Origin: Notospermus geniculatus
Lineage: Eukaryota > Nemertea > Pilidiophora > Heteronemertea > Lineidae
NCBI GenBank assembly: GCA_002633025.1
Contig: NMRB01000214.1
Coordinates: 300,739-364,738, forward strand
Length of the DNA: 64,000 bases
Direction: 5' to 3'
In this document: piece after piece, positions 13,182-24,600 of the stretch
Position numbering within the stretch: position 1 is the first letter of the stretch
Layout: each line of letters begins with the position of its first letter
Notes under the pieces: model-generated
Databases searched by the model: none
What the model was told of the DNA's origin: nothing
What the model saw: only the letters and a program-made list of their open reading frames with translations
Made by a program: the position numbers and the translations under genes

Positions 13182-13795
13182 GAGGCAGGTATGGATCCAG
13201 AGGGGGCGCGCCGGGCATTCGCCTCCCCTAGCCAACAAAGCTGTAAAATCGACCATGAAATTCTTCTGAAATTTGGCGCAAATTTCAATATTCCTGGCAG
13301 AGGGCGCCCACTCTTCCCTGGATCCGCCCCTGCCAGTGTAAATTTCGGAGTCATGGCTCTAGTCTAAAGCTGGTTTAAATAAAAGTGCCCTTGTTGAATT
13401 TTTAAAGATAACCACCCAGTTGAGCTTCACTCATTTCTTCAATCAATATCAATATCAACACAATCAAATGGGCCTAACACGCATTCAGTCGAGCACAACT
13501 AGGCTATAAACAACGCACACACTGACTTGACACGATCACTTCATACAAAGGCGACTCATGCTGGCTCCCCGTCAGGACCCTCCTCATTTGCATACTAATC
13601 ACGTGACCACTACCGCAACAAACCGGGGGCCATCCCTCTGTTGTTTGGTTGTTTCGAGGTTCATACAAAATGTCGGTATTTCGTGTTCAAATTATCATTT
13701 TCATACGTTAATGGATTGTTAAACCTGATATAGAACGTTAGGATAGGCAACACGTGGATAGTGGATGCATCGATGACCAGAAATTTGACGTAGAC

Positions 13796-13860
13796 ATGAC
13801 GGATTTGGTCACGGACGGACTGCTGGACGACGTCAGGGAGGACGCGAACGCTTTGTTCAG
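13796..13860 (+). CDS. Possible first coding exon, product unknown
   Basis: An ATG opens a 21-codon frame (MTDLVTDGLLDDVREDANAL...) that ends at a CAG|GTTTGT donor in phase 2. Upstream ATGs are closed by stops, so this would be the first usable one. The residues are acidic with a helical pattern. I could not find a convincing second exon downstream, where the DNA is mostly foldback elements. It may be the start of a gene with distant exons, or chance. Confidence 0.22.
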
Positions 13861-14531
13861 GTTTGTCCACGAACAGAATGAATGATTTGGACTAAGTTAA
13901 CGATTATGTGTACTGGATAGCTTCGGAAAATACCATAGAATCGATTTGTGTGTACTCACCGGTATCTTCTCCTCTTAAAACCCGATAAATTTGTCGTTTT
14001 TCAATCAGAACCTTGTGTTTGAGCTCCTTCAATATGGCCGCTGTGCAAGCCGGTGAACATCTGCGCATGCGTATATTCTGATCTATGCAAATGACCACAC
14101 GCGTGGTGTGTTCCTATTGGTCAATTTGCATGGTGTTCTGAATGCAAACACCAACACCTTTTTCCACCACTCGCGGAACACTGGATTAACCCCCTCCTGG
14201 TCGTCCACCGAACTACTAGTATACCCTAAGGGCAGGTCTATCTCAAGGACATGAAGGAAGACCAGGTGGGCCTAGGCCTAGCTGGAGGAAATGAGCCTAC
14301 CAGGGAGTTAGCCAGCAGCCTGGGTAATCAGCCACCAGTCAGTCACAGTCGAGATCAAACACTTCGAGCAGTATTTGCATAACGCTGGCAATATGCCAAG
14401 TGTGCATATTATCTGATTATGTGGTATTCGGCTTGGCTGTCTGCTGACTAATAGGCCTACTCATGAACTGCATCAGTCCCTCTGCTATTGCTCAAAGGGA
14501 CGACACCCGTCGCCGATATAAGCCCTATTTT

Positions 14532-14880
14532 TTTACACGAGCCGATTTTATCGTACGACAAAGTCGTATCAGATTTGTCGTATGTAGGCCTACCGATTTG
14601 TTTGTCGGGATCGGCTAATCTGTTTGCACGGGACGATTTATTCATGCGTCCCATAGGACATGTAGGACCTCAGTGTGTCATTAGGTAGACAACCATGGGG
14701 AGAAGCAGCCGATGTCGGGTGAAAATAGAACCCGACTTCTGCACACGATGTCGCACCGACAAAAAAATCGTCTCGGAAGTCTAGTAGGCCGATAGGCGTA
14801 CACGGTGCGTTTTTGTCGTAGAGGTAGGCCTACGTCTCTGTCGGCCGACACAATCGTACGACAAAATCGGCTCGTGTAAA
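14532..14880. mobile_element. MITE with about 27-bp TIRs, 349 bp
   Basis: The left terminus is TTTACACGAGCCGATTTTAT and the right terminus is the complement of TTTACACGAGCCGATTTTGT. The match continues through TCGTACGA. The interior is non-coding. Confidence 0.8.
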
Positions 14881-15358
14881 TACATAGGACTTTAGTCCGT
14901 CGTCGGTCGGTTGTTTGAGCTGCGCCGATGACAGGATTTGAGCCAGGAGGAGTGCCAGCATGATAGTGAATACCGGTACCGTACACATAGTAGAGTGGTT
15001 CCGATCGCCCATGCCACAGTACGTTCCGGCCGTAACGTCATGATTTCTTGCGCACGTGACGTCGTGAGGTTGTGAACATGGTGAAAGGTCAGGCCGGTGT
15101 AGTAGAATGTCATGTACCCCGATATGAGATGTCCCCCAACAAAGGATTCTGACGGAATAAGCGGCAGCTACAATAGGCCGGACACTAACAGACAGGAACT
15201 TCTGTCACGAGATGTCCCCTGTACAATAGAAGCGGACATCTGGTATCGGGAACATTAGATTTCATTACACCTGGACTTGACCTTCACAATTTCTTTACCT
15301 GCCGGCACACAGCTTACGGGAGAGTTTTCTCGTGGAAGTTGTAATAAAACTCGCGCGT

Positions 15359-15447
15359 AGACTGGTTCCCGTCTTTGCCGCTCCGCTATTTGTATAGCGG
15401 AACGTGAGCGCCAGCGGGAGTGCAGCGGCAAAGACGGGAACCAGTCT
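15359..15447. mobile_element. Short palindromic MITE with apparent target-site duplication
   Basis: The arms are AGACTGGTTCCCGTCTTTGC and its complement around a short centre, total 89 bp. AACTCGCGCG lies on both sides and looks like a 10-bp target duplication. Related material (GTAGCGGC...GGAACCAGTCT) is seen near 24760, and a divergent relative sits at about 35998-36066. Confidence 0.65.
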
Positions 15448-15721
15448 AACTCGCGCGCGCGCCCGTTTCCTGTGACTGCGTGGTAGAAGAAGTAAATTTT
15501 CTGGTTGGTACCAAGGGAACGGAAAAGCGCAAGACGGAGAAGTAATCTCGGTTTTACGCGGCTCAGGCCGATGACACAACTGATCATGGCTGTTGCCACG
15601 TCTGCACCAAACTCGCGCGAGAAAACTCTCCAGTGGATGGGCACCTTCAGAGCAGCAGCTGTAGGTTGCAGCCGTACACTCTTGACTTTTAAAAGAAAGT
15701 TTTATGTTTTCGTCTCAGTGA

Positions 15722-15833
15722 CTGCTCTTATTCGGAGGCCTGCTTTCCATTGGCGCGTTTCCGTGCGCGGAAAGCATTGTTTTTTTCCGCGCCATGCGGA
15801 AACAAACAATGCTCAAAGCAGGCCTAAGAGCAG
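15722..15833. repeat. Foldback repeat, 112 bp
   Basis: The left arm CTGCTCTTATTCGGAGGCCT pairs with AGGCCTAAGAGCAG at the right edge. GCGCGGAAA/TTTCCGCGC is paired inside. Non-coding. Confidence 0.65.
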
Positions 15834-15945
15834 CCTACACAGGCTACGTACGTATGTACGTACATGCATGTACATCTACATGTACATGCGTGAAGTTATC
15901 GATACACTCGCACTGCTCACGACGAACACACGTTGGTGTCCGGTG

Positions 15946-16010
15946 TCAGCTCCATCTGGTGTTGGGGATCTGAATTACAATCACGGTCCACCAACACCAG
16001 ATGGAGCTGA
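15946..16010. repeat. Foldback repeat, 65 bp
   Basis: The 20-bp arms TCAGCTCCATCTGGTGTTGG and CCAACACCAGATGGAGCTGA are perfect, with a 25-bp loop. Confidence 0.8.
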
Positions 16011-16540
16011 ATCAGCATAGCGTGAGACGTAGACGTTGGTCTGTGGAAAGGCAACGCTCTCAGAAATGTGTTCGCGTATTTCACAATGTAAATTTGGACT
16101 CGGTTGTCTTGCAAAATAGTTTCTTTTTGAAAAATAGACAGACATCTACCCGTCCACCGATAAACCATTCAACGCCGCTTAGAGATTCCCAACATGCCAA
16201 AGGAGAATATTATGTCATTGTCTAATTTGGTGAAGACAGATGTATGTTGTATAATTAATCATATCGCATAAATTGACGCTTATTACAGCCACTCTTTACG
16301 ATAATTTGTACATTTAGTACGTTTAGTGGTCAACAAGGCAACATTTTGGTGTAATTTGATACGGTAACCGACAATAAGTACGCAAATGTACGGTAGATCA
16401 CCCGTTGATTTCTTTATAACAAGCCGTACCGAAAGCGTGGAATGTTGCAGACAACAGCGAGACATCAAATCAAAATGCCGTCTCCATGGTTTGCGGCCGG
16501 GTGCAATAGAAATGGTTTCGTCAACGGTCCGAGCATCCGG

Positions 16541-16642
16541 GGCCGTATGCATAAAGCATCTTAAGTGTAAAATATCCCTTAAACTATTGTTCCAAACAAA
16601 AGATAAGGGAAATTTTACACTTAAGATGTTTTATATACGGCC
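16541..16642. mobile_element. Foldback MITE with GGCCGTATGCA ends
   Basis: The left arm GGCCGTATGCATAAAGCATC continues with TTAAGTGTAAAAT. The right arm is its inverted copy ending ATACGGCC. The terminal sequence resembles the element at 21931-22079. Confidence 0.75.
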
Positions 16643-16700
16643 GCCGGTCCATAAAAGTCCGACGCGTTGTCCTGAAGTTTTGTTTTTTATCCGTAATGCT

Positions 16701-16877
16701 GGTGTAACGTTTTTCAGTGAGGCCCGTGTGCCAGTGTGACATTACAATAGATTGACGGAATATAAGCGGCGACTTGACAATGAGCGACACACAGAGAAAC
16801 AGCGAGTCCGTTTCCCAGTGTGTTCCGAACAATGGGAATCACACAGAAAAACGGCCACACTGAAAAACGTTACACCT
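16701..16877. mobile_element. TIR element, about 177 bp
   Basis: The termini GGTGTAACGTTTTTCAGTG and CACTGAAAAACGTTACACC are perfect 19-bp inverted repeats. The interior shows no coding frame of interest. Confidence 0.8.
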
Positions 16878-16978
16878 GTACAAAGAGGCATACGGACACG
16901 CTGACGAACAAGGGTTTATGACCATGAAACCGTTGTTTGCCAGCGTATCCGTACACTCGCGTAGGCCTACCTCAATGT

Positions 16979-17079
16979 GAGGCACACGCGACACGAACAC
17001 GCAGGCGAACAATGGCTTCACAAAGGATTCATCCCCATGAAACCTTTGTTCGACTGCGTGTTCGTGTCGCGTGTGCCTC
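16979..17079. repeat. Foldback repeat, 101 bp
   Basis: GAGGCACACGCGACACGAAC pairs with GTTCGTGTCGCGTGTGCCTC across a loop of about 40 bp. A related but diverged hairpin lies just upstream (about 16890-16960). Confidence 0.75.
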
Positions 17080-17100
17080 GATGTAAACTCAGCCTTAAGG

Positions 17101-17232
17101 CGGTGACAGACTGGCGCGTAAGCAACGCGTCGGGAAAGCGTTCAACCAATCAGGGAGGCGATAACACAGACCGAAACATGTACCGAAGAATCTGATTGGC
17201 GGAACGCCTGCATGATGCGCCGCGTACGCGGC
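17101..17232. mobile_element. MITE family with CGGTGACAGACTGGCGCGTA end, copy 1 (right end truncated)
   Basis: It shares the terminus and more than 100 bp of interior with the copy at 19789-19932, including CAACCAATCAGGGAGGCG and GAAGAATCTGATTGG. The right terminal repeat stops after GCCGCGTACGCG and lacks the TCTGTCACC end present in copy 2. Confidence 0.75.
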
Positions 17233-17556
17233 ATATATAAGTCAAACGTCAAAGATTCGAACCCACGACATTGATGTTGCACTACGCAATCCGTCCCGAT
17301 GTGGTGCCCTCTATCGTAGCTTTGATCCCCATTACCTCCTTGGAGGTTTTATTTAACATAGCCTTTTATAATTAACGTAGCCTGTTGTGTGCTACATGTA
17401 CCTCGGTCGAGGGTTGAGTTCTTGCTTCTGAAGGAGGGAAAGTAACAGCCTTGTTTACACTGGCGGCGCCGTGCGATGCGTTGAAAAAAATCGCCAAGCG
17501 GTGTCAGTTTTGACATAGCGCGGCGCGGTGGTCATGATTAGCGCGGAACGACATCA

Positions 17557-17692
17557 GGGCCCAGTTTCACAAAGAATCTTAAGTCTAAAGTTTGACTTAA
17601 GTCATCATGTGACTAGGTTTCAGCAAATCAGATGACTTCATTTCAGACTTAAGTTTTTTCTTAGACTTAAGATTCTTTGTGCAACCGGCCCC
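17557..17692. mobile_element. Foldback MITE, about 136 bp
   Basis: The left end GGGCCCAGTTTCACAAAGAA continues TCTTAAGTC. The right end is the inverted copy (GACTTAAGATTCTTTGTGCA, then ACCGGCCCC). AT-rich centre, non-coding. Confidence 0.8.
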
Positions 17693-17724
17693 ATGTCATT
17701 CAAATTGTGCCAGATATGCCGGTA

Positions 17725-18020
17725 TCCTCACGCGGCAGGCGATTCGACGCGCAAAAATACTGCAGGAGCGATCGGGGNGGGGGGGGGGGGGGGATTGCTC
17801 GTCGCATCCTACCGCTTCTTGGCGCATCGCCTAAAGCCTTGTTCCCAATCATTGCCGCTGGCGACGCGGTGCAATGCATTGAAAAGATGGCCAAGCGGTT
17901 TCGGTTTAGACATTGCGCGGTGTGCCAGAAATGTCCTTGAAAATGATGGCCGCGGTGAAATTCACGCGACAGGCAGGCGATTCGACGCGGAAAAATACTG
18001 CAGGAGCGATCGGGGGCGGT
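17725..18020. repeat. Direct duplication around a G-run with an N
   Basis: GGCGATTCGACGCG and ACTGCAGGAGCGATCGGGG occur twice, near 17738-17778 and 17977-18017. The first copy runs into a G-run interrupted by one N, a typical draft-sequence uncertainty. No gene is supported. Confidence 0.55.
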
Positions 18021-18199
18021 GGAAATCGCTCGTCCTCTTCTTAGTGCATTGCGTCACACCGCAAGTGTGTACAGCTATAGGCTTTAAACAGAAAAAATTC
18101 GAATCGCACCGTGCAGTGCAGTCTGCCACCTGTTGATAATCTGCCTTGGACGTTTTTGATTCGTTAGCTGCATATTGACGTCATCTTCGTTTGCGGACA

Positions 18200-18285
18200 G
18201 GATCGCAACCTCTCTAATATATCTATGCGGGGAGGAGGTCGGTAAACGCGGGGCTGGGATCGCAACCTCTCTAATATATCTATAT
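18200..18285. repeat. Two direct copies of a 26-bp motif
   Basis: GGATCGCAACCTCTCTAATA, followed by TATCTAT, occurs near 18200 and 18258. Nothing else is recognisable between 18020 and 19215. Confidence 0.6.
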
Positions 18286-19215
18286 AACAAACTTCGTATC
18301 AGCTAATCAGACTGGCTGGACACACCCCCTTTTATTATCTCCCTGAGGATTTAGCTGCGATATTCGGGTATAAATTATGAGAAAGGCACTGCTGCAGAAA
18401 TCAGATGAACCTGGGTGCACGCGATGAGAGATAGACCGTTGGCCTGCATCCGACAAGCAAGTTAGACTCATACATACGTCCCTTGACCAGTTACTTTTTC
18501 CCTTGGTTGATGGATGACAGAACAAAATGCTCCTGACATTGCCTGACGCCTGTTTCTCTTCTCTAGATAGTAAGATACCATACACACGCCTCACAATTGG
18601 ATTATATCAATGCCGAGAGGTGGCCGTAACTTAATTTAAAATGGGCTGATGATATCTTGCTCAAACTGACCAACAGTCAACAAATGTAAGTTTCTGGGAA
18701 CGTGGCTATTGCTGTTTTCCCCATCTACACGCGCTGATTGGCCAGTCAAGATATTTGAAGCACTGCCGCATGAAAAAACATATTTTTCACTTTTATCTTG
18801 TTATTGGAATTGTATATTACGCATGGTCCGGGTTTTGTAGACACCCGCAGAGAGTATATACAGTAGGATGGGCGTTACGTCGCGACCTTGGGGTGTCCTT
18901 CACATTCCGTAGGTCCAATAATTCATTGTGATCGTAGGCCATGTGTGCATAAAACATGAGCCACCCATCTACGTCCATTCCACTCGATGTTTGAAGCAAT
19001 CCAGGCGCCGATCACGAACGACACATTCAAGCATGAAAACGCGTTCTGCCATAATGTCGGACAACCGAGCCGAGCGGATACCCCTCGATGCTTCGTATCA
19101 CACCTGAGAAGGGAGGCATCTCGCTTTCCTTAGATCACAGAGCATGAGCATTATGTTTGCCCTCAGATCAGCTCCCATTAACATTACGATTGTCCTCACA
19201 CCATCCATTATTAGG

Positions 19216-19578
19216 GAGGTTTCGCAAATCTGACGAAACACGAAGTACGAAATACGAAATTGGACTTCACTTTCAGGAGATGGTTGGTACCTCAAATATC
19301 GCCTGCTGCAAGAGTGTCTTTTAGCGTATGACGTTAGACCGATAGAGTTACAGTGTATATTAAACTTTGAAATTTATCTTTCGTATCGACTTCGTAGATA
19401 CGAAGTGGAAATTTAAAAATTCAAGCTGCACCATAACTCACGCGGTCTTACATGATATGCTAAAAGACGCTGGCAGCAGGGACATTTGTGGTACCGGTAC
19501 CAACCATCTGAAATACACTAGATCCTGGAAATGGAGTTGAATTTCGTACTTCGTGTTTCGTCAGATTTGCGAAACCTC
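19216..19578. mobile_element. TIR element, about 363 bp
   Basis: The left end GAGGTTTCGCAAATCTGACG, continuing AAACACGAAGTACGAAAT, is repeated in inverse at the right edge (GTCAGATTTGCGAAACCTC). An inner motif TTCGTATCGACTTCGTAGATACGAAG forms a further small palindrome near the middle. Confidence 0.8.
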
Positions 19579-19788
19579 ACTATTAACAGCGTTCCGACAG
19601 GAGGACCGTGCGGCTGACTAAATACAGAAACGCTTTGTACATGGTGGTCAAAAACGACTGCCTGAGAATCTCCACGATGCGAGCAAGATCCATATCCAAT
19701 CATCTGCATTTGTCATTGTCCAATCACGTCAATGGAATTCTGATTCAATGTTTTACACCACCTTGGCCCTACAAGTTGGTCTTTAAGG

Positions 19789-19932
19789 CGGTGACAGACT
19801 AGCGCGTAAGCAGCGCGTCGGGAAGCGTTCAACCAATCAGGGAGGCGGAAACACGGACCGAAACACCTGCCGAAGAATCTGATTGGTGGAACGCCTGCAG
19901 GAGGCGCCGCGTACGCGCCAGTCTGTCACCGG
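19789..19932. mobile_element. MITE family with CGGTGACAGACT end, copy 2 (intact)
   Basis: It starts CGGTGACAGACTAGCGCGTA and ends GCGCCAGTCTGTCACCGG, so both terminal inverted repeats are present. The interior matches the copy at 17101, and the orientation is the same. Confidence 0.8.
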
Positions 19933-20533
19933 CTTTATAAGTGCCGCATGCGACCTGCACTGCGTTGGAATCATGCAAACCATGCAAACGGTAAGATTAT
20001 GCATGGATACATGGTCTAAGGAGATGAAGTCAGTAACCTTTATTTCGGGGCTGCTGTATACGCTGGTCACGCAGTGCCCAAGCAAAGTGACCGCAATACG
20101 GATGAATAAGTAGTCCATAATGCTTTGACGCAGACTCATTTGACTTGTTGATTAGATTTCGACGAAAGAAAAATAACTCTAGAAAATCTACTCGAGCAGA
20201 TTAGTCTCTACGGATATCTTTCTGTGATCAAAAATGGCCAAGTTGTCCTTGAAGACCGATTGCCCGTCATTTCTGGAGCCGAGGGTTCATCAGTTTGGTC
20301 CCAGGTGGCACACGTAAGGAGGAAACACCTTGACCTGCCTCCGACCGGAGTCATAGGCCAATAAATCCTATGAGAATAACACCATCAACAAAGAGGCAAA
20401 TGTCTTATTTGGCGTCTGCTGTGTGATCAAAACTACTAAAAAAGACAAGTGCGAATAGAAGAAGACGTTTCTTGTCGTCTGGAGAACGCCCTTCTACTAG
20501 CAGCTTCGGCAAAGTGTCGGTGCCAACCTCATC

Positions 20534-21079
20534 CCAATCGATTGGATCTAGGACTGTCGCCTTGACCCCATCCCAATCGATTGGATCTAGGGATTGTCAC
20601 CTTGACCCCGTCCCAATCGATTGGATCTAGGATTGGTGCCTTGACCTCATCCCAATCGATTGGATCTTGGATTGGTGCCTTGACCTCATCCCAATCGATT
20701 GGATCTAGGGATTGTCACCTTGACCCCGTCCCAATCGATTGGATCTAGGATTGTCACCTTGACCTCATCCCAATCGATTGGATCTGGGGTTGTTGCCTCA
20801 TTCCAATCGATTGAATCTAGGATTGTCGCCTTGGCCTCATTCCAACGATTGGATCTAGGATTGTTGCCTTGACCTCATTCCTATCGATTGGATCTAGGAT
20901 TGGTACCTTGACCTCATTCCAATCGATTGGATCTATAGGATTGTCGCCTTGACCTCATCCCAATCGATTGAATCTAGGATTGTTGCCTTGGCCTCATTCC
21001 AATCGATTGAATCTAGGATTGTTGCCTTGACTTCATTCAAATCGATTGAATCTAGGATTGTCACCTTGACCTCATTCAN
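20534..21079. repeat. 39-41 bp minisatellite built on CCAATCGATTGG
   Basis: About 14 tandem units follow the pattern CCAATCGATTGGATCTAGGA then TTGTCRCCTTGACCTCATT/C, with 1-3 changes per unit. Two further units sit apart at 21258 and 21296. The core of each unit is the palindrome CCAATCGATTGG. Units are direct and contiguous, so this is a satellite and not a CRISPR array. An N at 21079 marks the edge. Confidence 0.92.
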
Positions 21080-21589
21080 AATTACGCGATGAATTTACTG
21101 GCATGAGATCAAGTTCTATTGACATCATCGTAATCCATCTGTCACTTATGTCTATCAATGTATCATGATCTATATCAATGTACTATTCATGTACCGGAAG
21201 AATCACCTGTAGGCCTACATCGGGAACCATTCGACATTTACAATGTCATCTTGTTCAAATCGATTGGATCTTGGATTGGTGCCTTGACCTCATTTCAATC
21301 GATTGGATCTTGTTGCCTTGAACCTCAAAAATGTTTCCCCACAACGCTTTGCGCGTCATCTTTTTAGTTTCTTTTAACGAGCAGTATACCTCAACTTTTC
21401 TGACTCATGATGACAGCTACAATCAACTTCTTCCGTATGAAACTTTCCCAATTCACATACCGAATGAATTTCCTCCCCAGTCACTACGATTCCACTCCCA
21501 GAAGAGCTAGCTCCAGCGTGTCACGTGTCAGTTACAATAATGTGATACATATTTATCAGCGATGATGATGAGACTGGAAGCAACCATCC

Positions 21590-21597
21590 TATAAAAG
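21590..21597 (+). promoter_or_regulatory. TATA box of the ShK-peptide gene
   Basis: TATAAAAG lies 79 nt upstream of the first ATG. That gives room for a short 5' UTR starting near 21620. Confidence 0.6.
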
Positions 21598-21675
21598 CGA
21601 CCGTCACCCACCCTGCCTCCATTCACTTCTCAGTCCACCTATATCAGTCCGGGAGTAACCAGTACCCATATCATA

Positions 21676-24600
21676 ATGATGCGCTACGGAGGACTTTTCA
21701 TTGCTACTGTCTGCATTTTCGTCCTACTCGCAGGTAAGTTTTCTTTTTATTCTACCATGCATGGCTTCTTTTCGGGGGGGGGGGCAGGGGCGCAATGATT
21801 AGAGCGTCAGGACTCATGGCCGAGTGGCCGTGGGTTCCATTCCCAGCCGGGTCGCCACTCTGTATCATCCTGAGAATAAGCTTCTTCATAAATGCGGTGA
21901 CGACGGGAGCGAGCACTATAAGAACCCTATGGGCCGTATGCACCAACGAAGATTATCTTGAACTCAGGATTGAGCCACAACTTTTCAATTATTCAGGTTT
22001 GCCAGGGCATGATTTGACAATGGAAAAGTTGTGGCTCAACCTGAGTTCAAGATAATCTTCGTTTGGTGCATACGGCCCTATATATACACGTAGTACGAAA
22101 GCCCAGAAGGCCCATTCAAAATTCAATATTAAGTTGTTTTTTGAATGACAAGGAAATTAAAATAACGACATAAAAAATGCAAAGTCGGATAAGATGGCGT
22201 CAAAAACTGACGCAGTCTGCCTTAATTTGGGTTCACACGGGTCCAAAACTACAGGTTCAGGAGAGATAATTTCATCATCATTAAGTTAAGAACATCATTG
22301 CCCAAAGTATATTCCTATCACACCACCGCCCCAGACAATTTTCTGACTTGCCGGCGAGCCTCGTGGTCGGAATTGCGGAACTATTGCATGCACTTATGAC
22401 AGAAACATGGAAATTGTACATCGTAGCAACAATTCATAAGCGATGGGTGAATGTAGTCAACATTAAAGATAATGATAATGTGAGGTTTTATATTGCTCTT
22501 TCCATTATACAGTCTGAAAGCGCTGCACATTTCATTTTGACTCCAAACTTCTAGTTCCATTCCAGAAACCGTTCTGGGAACCTCAAGGCAGGTCAGTCAT
22601 TTTGAGAACACTGAGGTCTACGAAAGCCCAGAAGGCTCATTCAAAATTCAATATTGAAACCCCGATTTCAATATTGAACTGTTGACTTCAATATTGAAAT
22701 CGGATCTTCAATATTGAAATCGGATATTTTCAACTTATAAAAACCATCAAATTTACACTAACGAATGTTACCAAAAAATGAATTACCGCTGGGTTATAAA
22801 CAGTGTCTCTCCCTCTTCAGTATCTCAACAAAAATTTTAATTATATTTACGGACATTATTTCAATTTCTTATAAACATGACTTCAATATTGAACCACACT
22901 ATATTCAATATTGAATCATACATTTCAATATTGAACTGCGAATCCGACTTCAATATTGAATCATACATTTCAATATATTGAAGTCGGATTTCAGTATTGA
23001 ATTTGTGGTGTAATATTTTGAAGTCATGTTTATAAGAAATTGAAATAATATCCGTTCAATGATTTGCCCCAAATTTCAGAATTTCACGTTCGATTTTACA
23101 GATTTGTTGACCAAAAGGGGAGGCGAGCGCCCGGGGCGCCCCTCTGGATCCGCTCCTGGCAAGTGTCGTCAACGAACACGATAAGGCCCGTTACCCTCTA
23201 AAATACTTGCTACATCCTGCTTCACTGGCTAAACTTTAACCAATACGCTCTGTATCAACACGTCACCATCCCTGACGGCTGAACCCTGCAAATTGCCCAG
23301 TAACGTCATTACTACTAAAACAACTTATTCCATATACATCCTGCATGAGGAGTCACTTTGCGCCCTTGAAATGTATTACCATAATTGAATAATTATAGAG
23401 AGTGACAGGGATATGACATGTTTAATGAGTTGATGCACTACAATGAATCCCTGATCAGAGTTGAACGTCAATCAACAAGCCGAAAGGACGACACAATATC
23501 GATGTTGCTCTCCACTTTATGCATGTTATATTTATGATATTGCATGAGTGATTGACATAATGATACAATGGAACATGAGACCGACCAGTATCGCCATTGA
23601 GAGATGGCCGGTGTTTTCTGGTGTTGCCCATATCTCGCATCCTGAGAACCTCGTAACCACTCCTCTCCCGGAAAGAAATGCGAGAACGGGAGCACTGGTG
23701 AAGACCCTGGGTGCGAGGATCTCAACGTTTCTACCATGATACAGAAACAGCCAGAGATACCACGACTTACTTTTAAAGGGCCTCTAGAGGCAGCCAGCAT
23801 GGCAGGGGAAAACCCCGGGGAAAACCCAGGTTGAATACCTCGTACCATGGTTATTACATTAAAGTGGCGCCGCCTGGCAGAAGAACCGGTACTGATAGTA
23901 GCCTAATGGCGAGCTGCCTCTAGAGTCCCTTTAAGGTTCCCATGGCGTTTCCACAGCAACCCCAGTGCTTTCACTGCAACCATTCCTGAAATGTGTCCAC
24001 AGCAATCAGTTTTAATGGCATTTCCACCACTAGCATTACTACAGCAATAAACTTTACATGATATGCCCACAGCAATCGCCTGGCATTTCCACAACATTCA
24101 ACTTTAAGTGTCGATGTGGGAAGAATGATGGCAGCCAGTCTGGCGTTCAAAAGGGATGAAAATTGATGTCCTTGCGAAAAGATGATTCGGGACCTGACGC
24201 ATGCGTATGGTAGCCTATACTAAAGGTACAAGGCACACCATCGAGGTGATACGGGGTGAAAATTCACCCATCGTGAATGCTCATAATTGTCGTGGTACCG
24301 TATATAAGAATACATCGGTTCTTACACAAAACAAACATACATATTTACACGCACGCTACCAACAAGCAGCACTTCATATAAAAATACACAAAGGTGTGAC
24401 GGTAATTTCCTTGAGTAATACCATGATACGAGGGAACGAATTAATTGCACTTTAGGTCAACGATACATTGTAGCATTCTATTGGCATGATTGGCACTGTC
24501 GTCTGCTCGTTCTCATTCGAAACACGTCTGTTTACCATGTGAATAAGGCAGACAAATATAAAGTGTCGTAAAGCGATCGAGAATTTAATCTTGTTGTGCT

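Noticed and set aside
13035-13367. 110-codon frame across the palindrome
   Set aside because: The symmetry of the 107-bp palindrome creates open frames on both strands; flanks are repeats.
15505-16020. 171-codon plus frame
   Set aside because: It runs through two foldback repeats and has no recognisable domain.
20534-21079. Possible CRISPR-like array
   Set aside because: Units are contiguous with no unique spacers, and the genome is eukaryotic.
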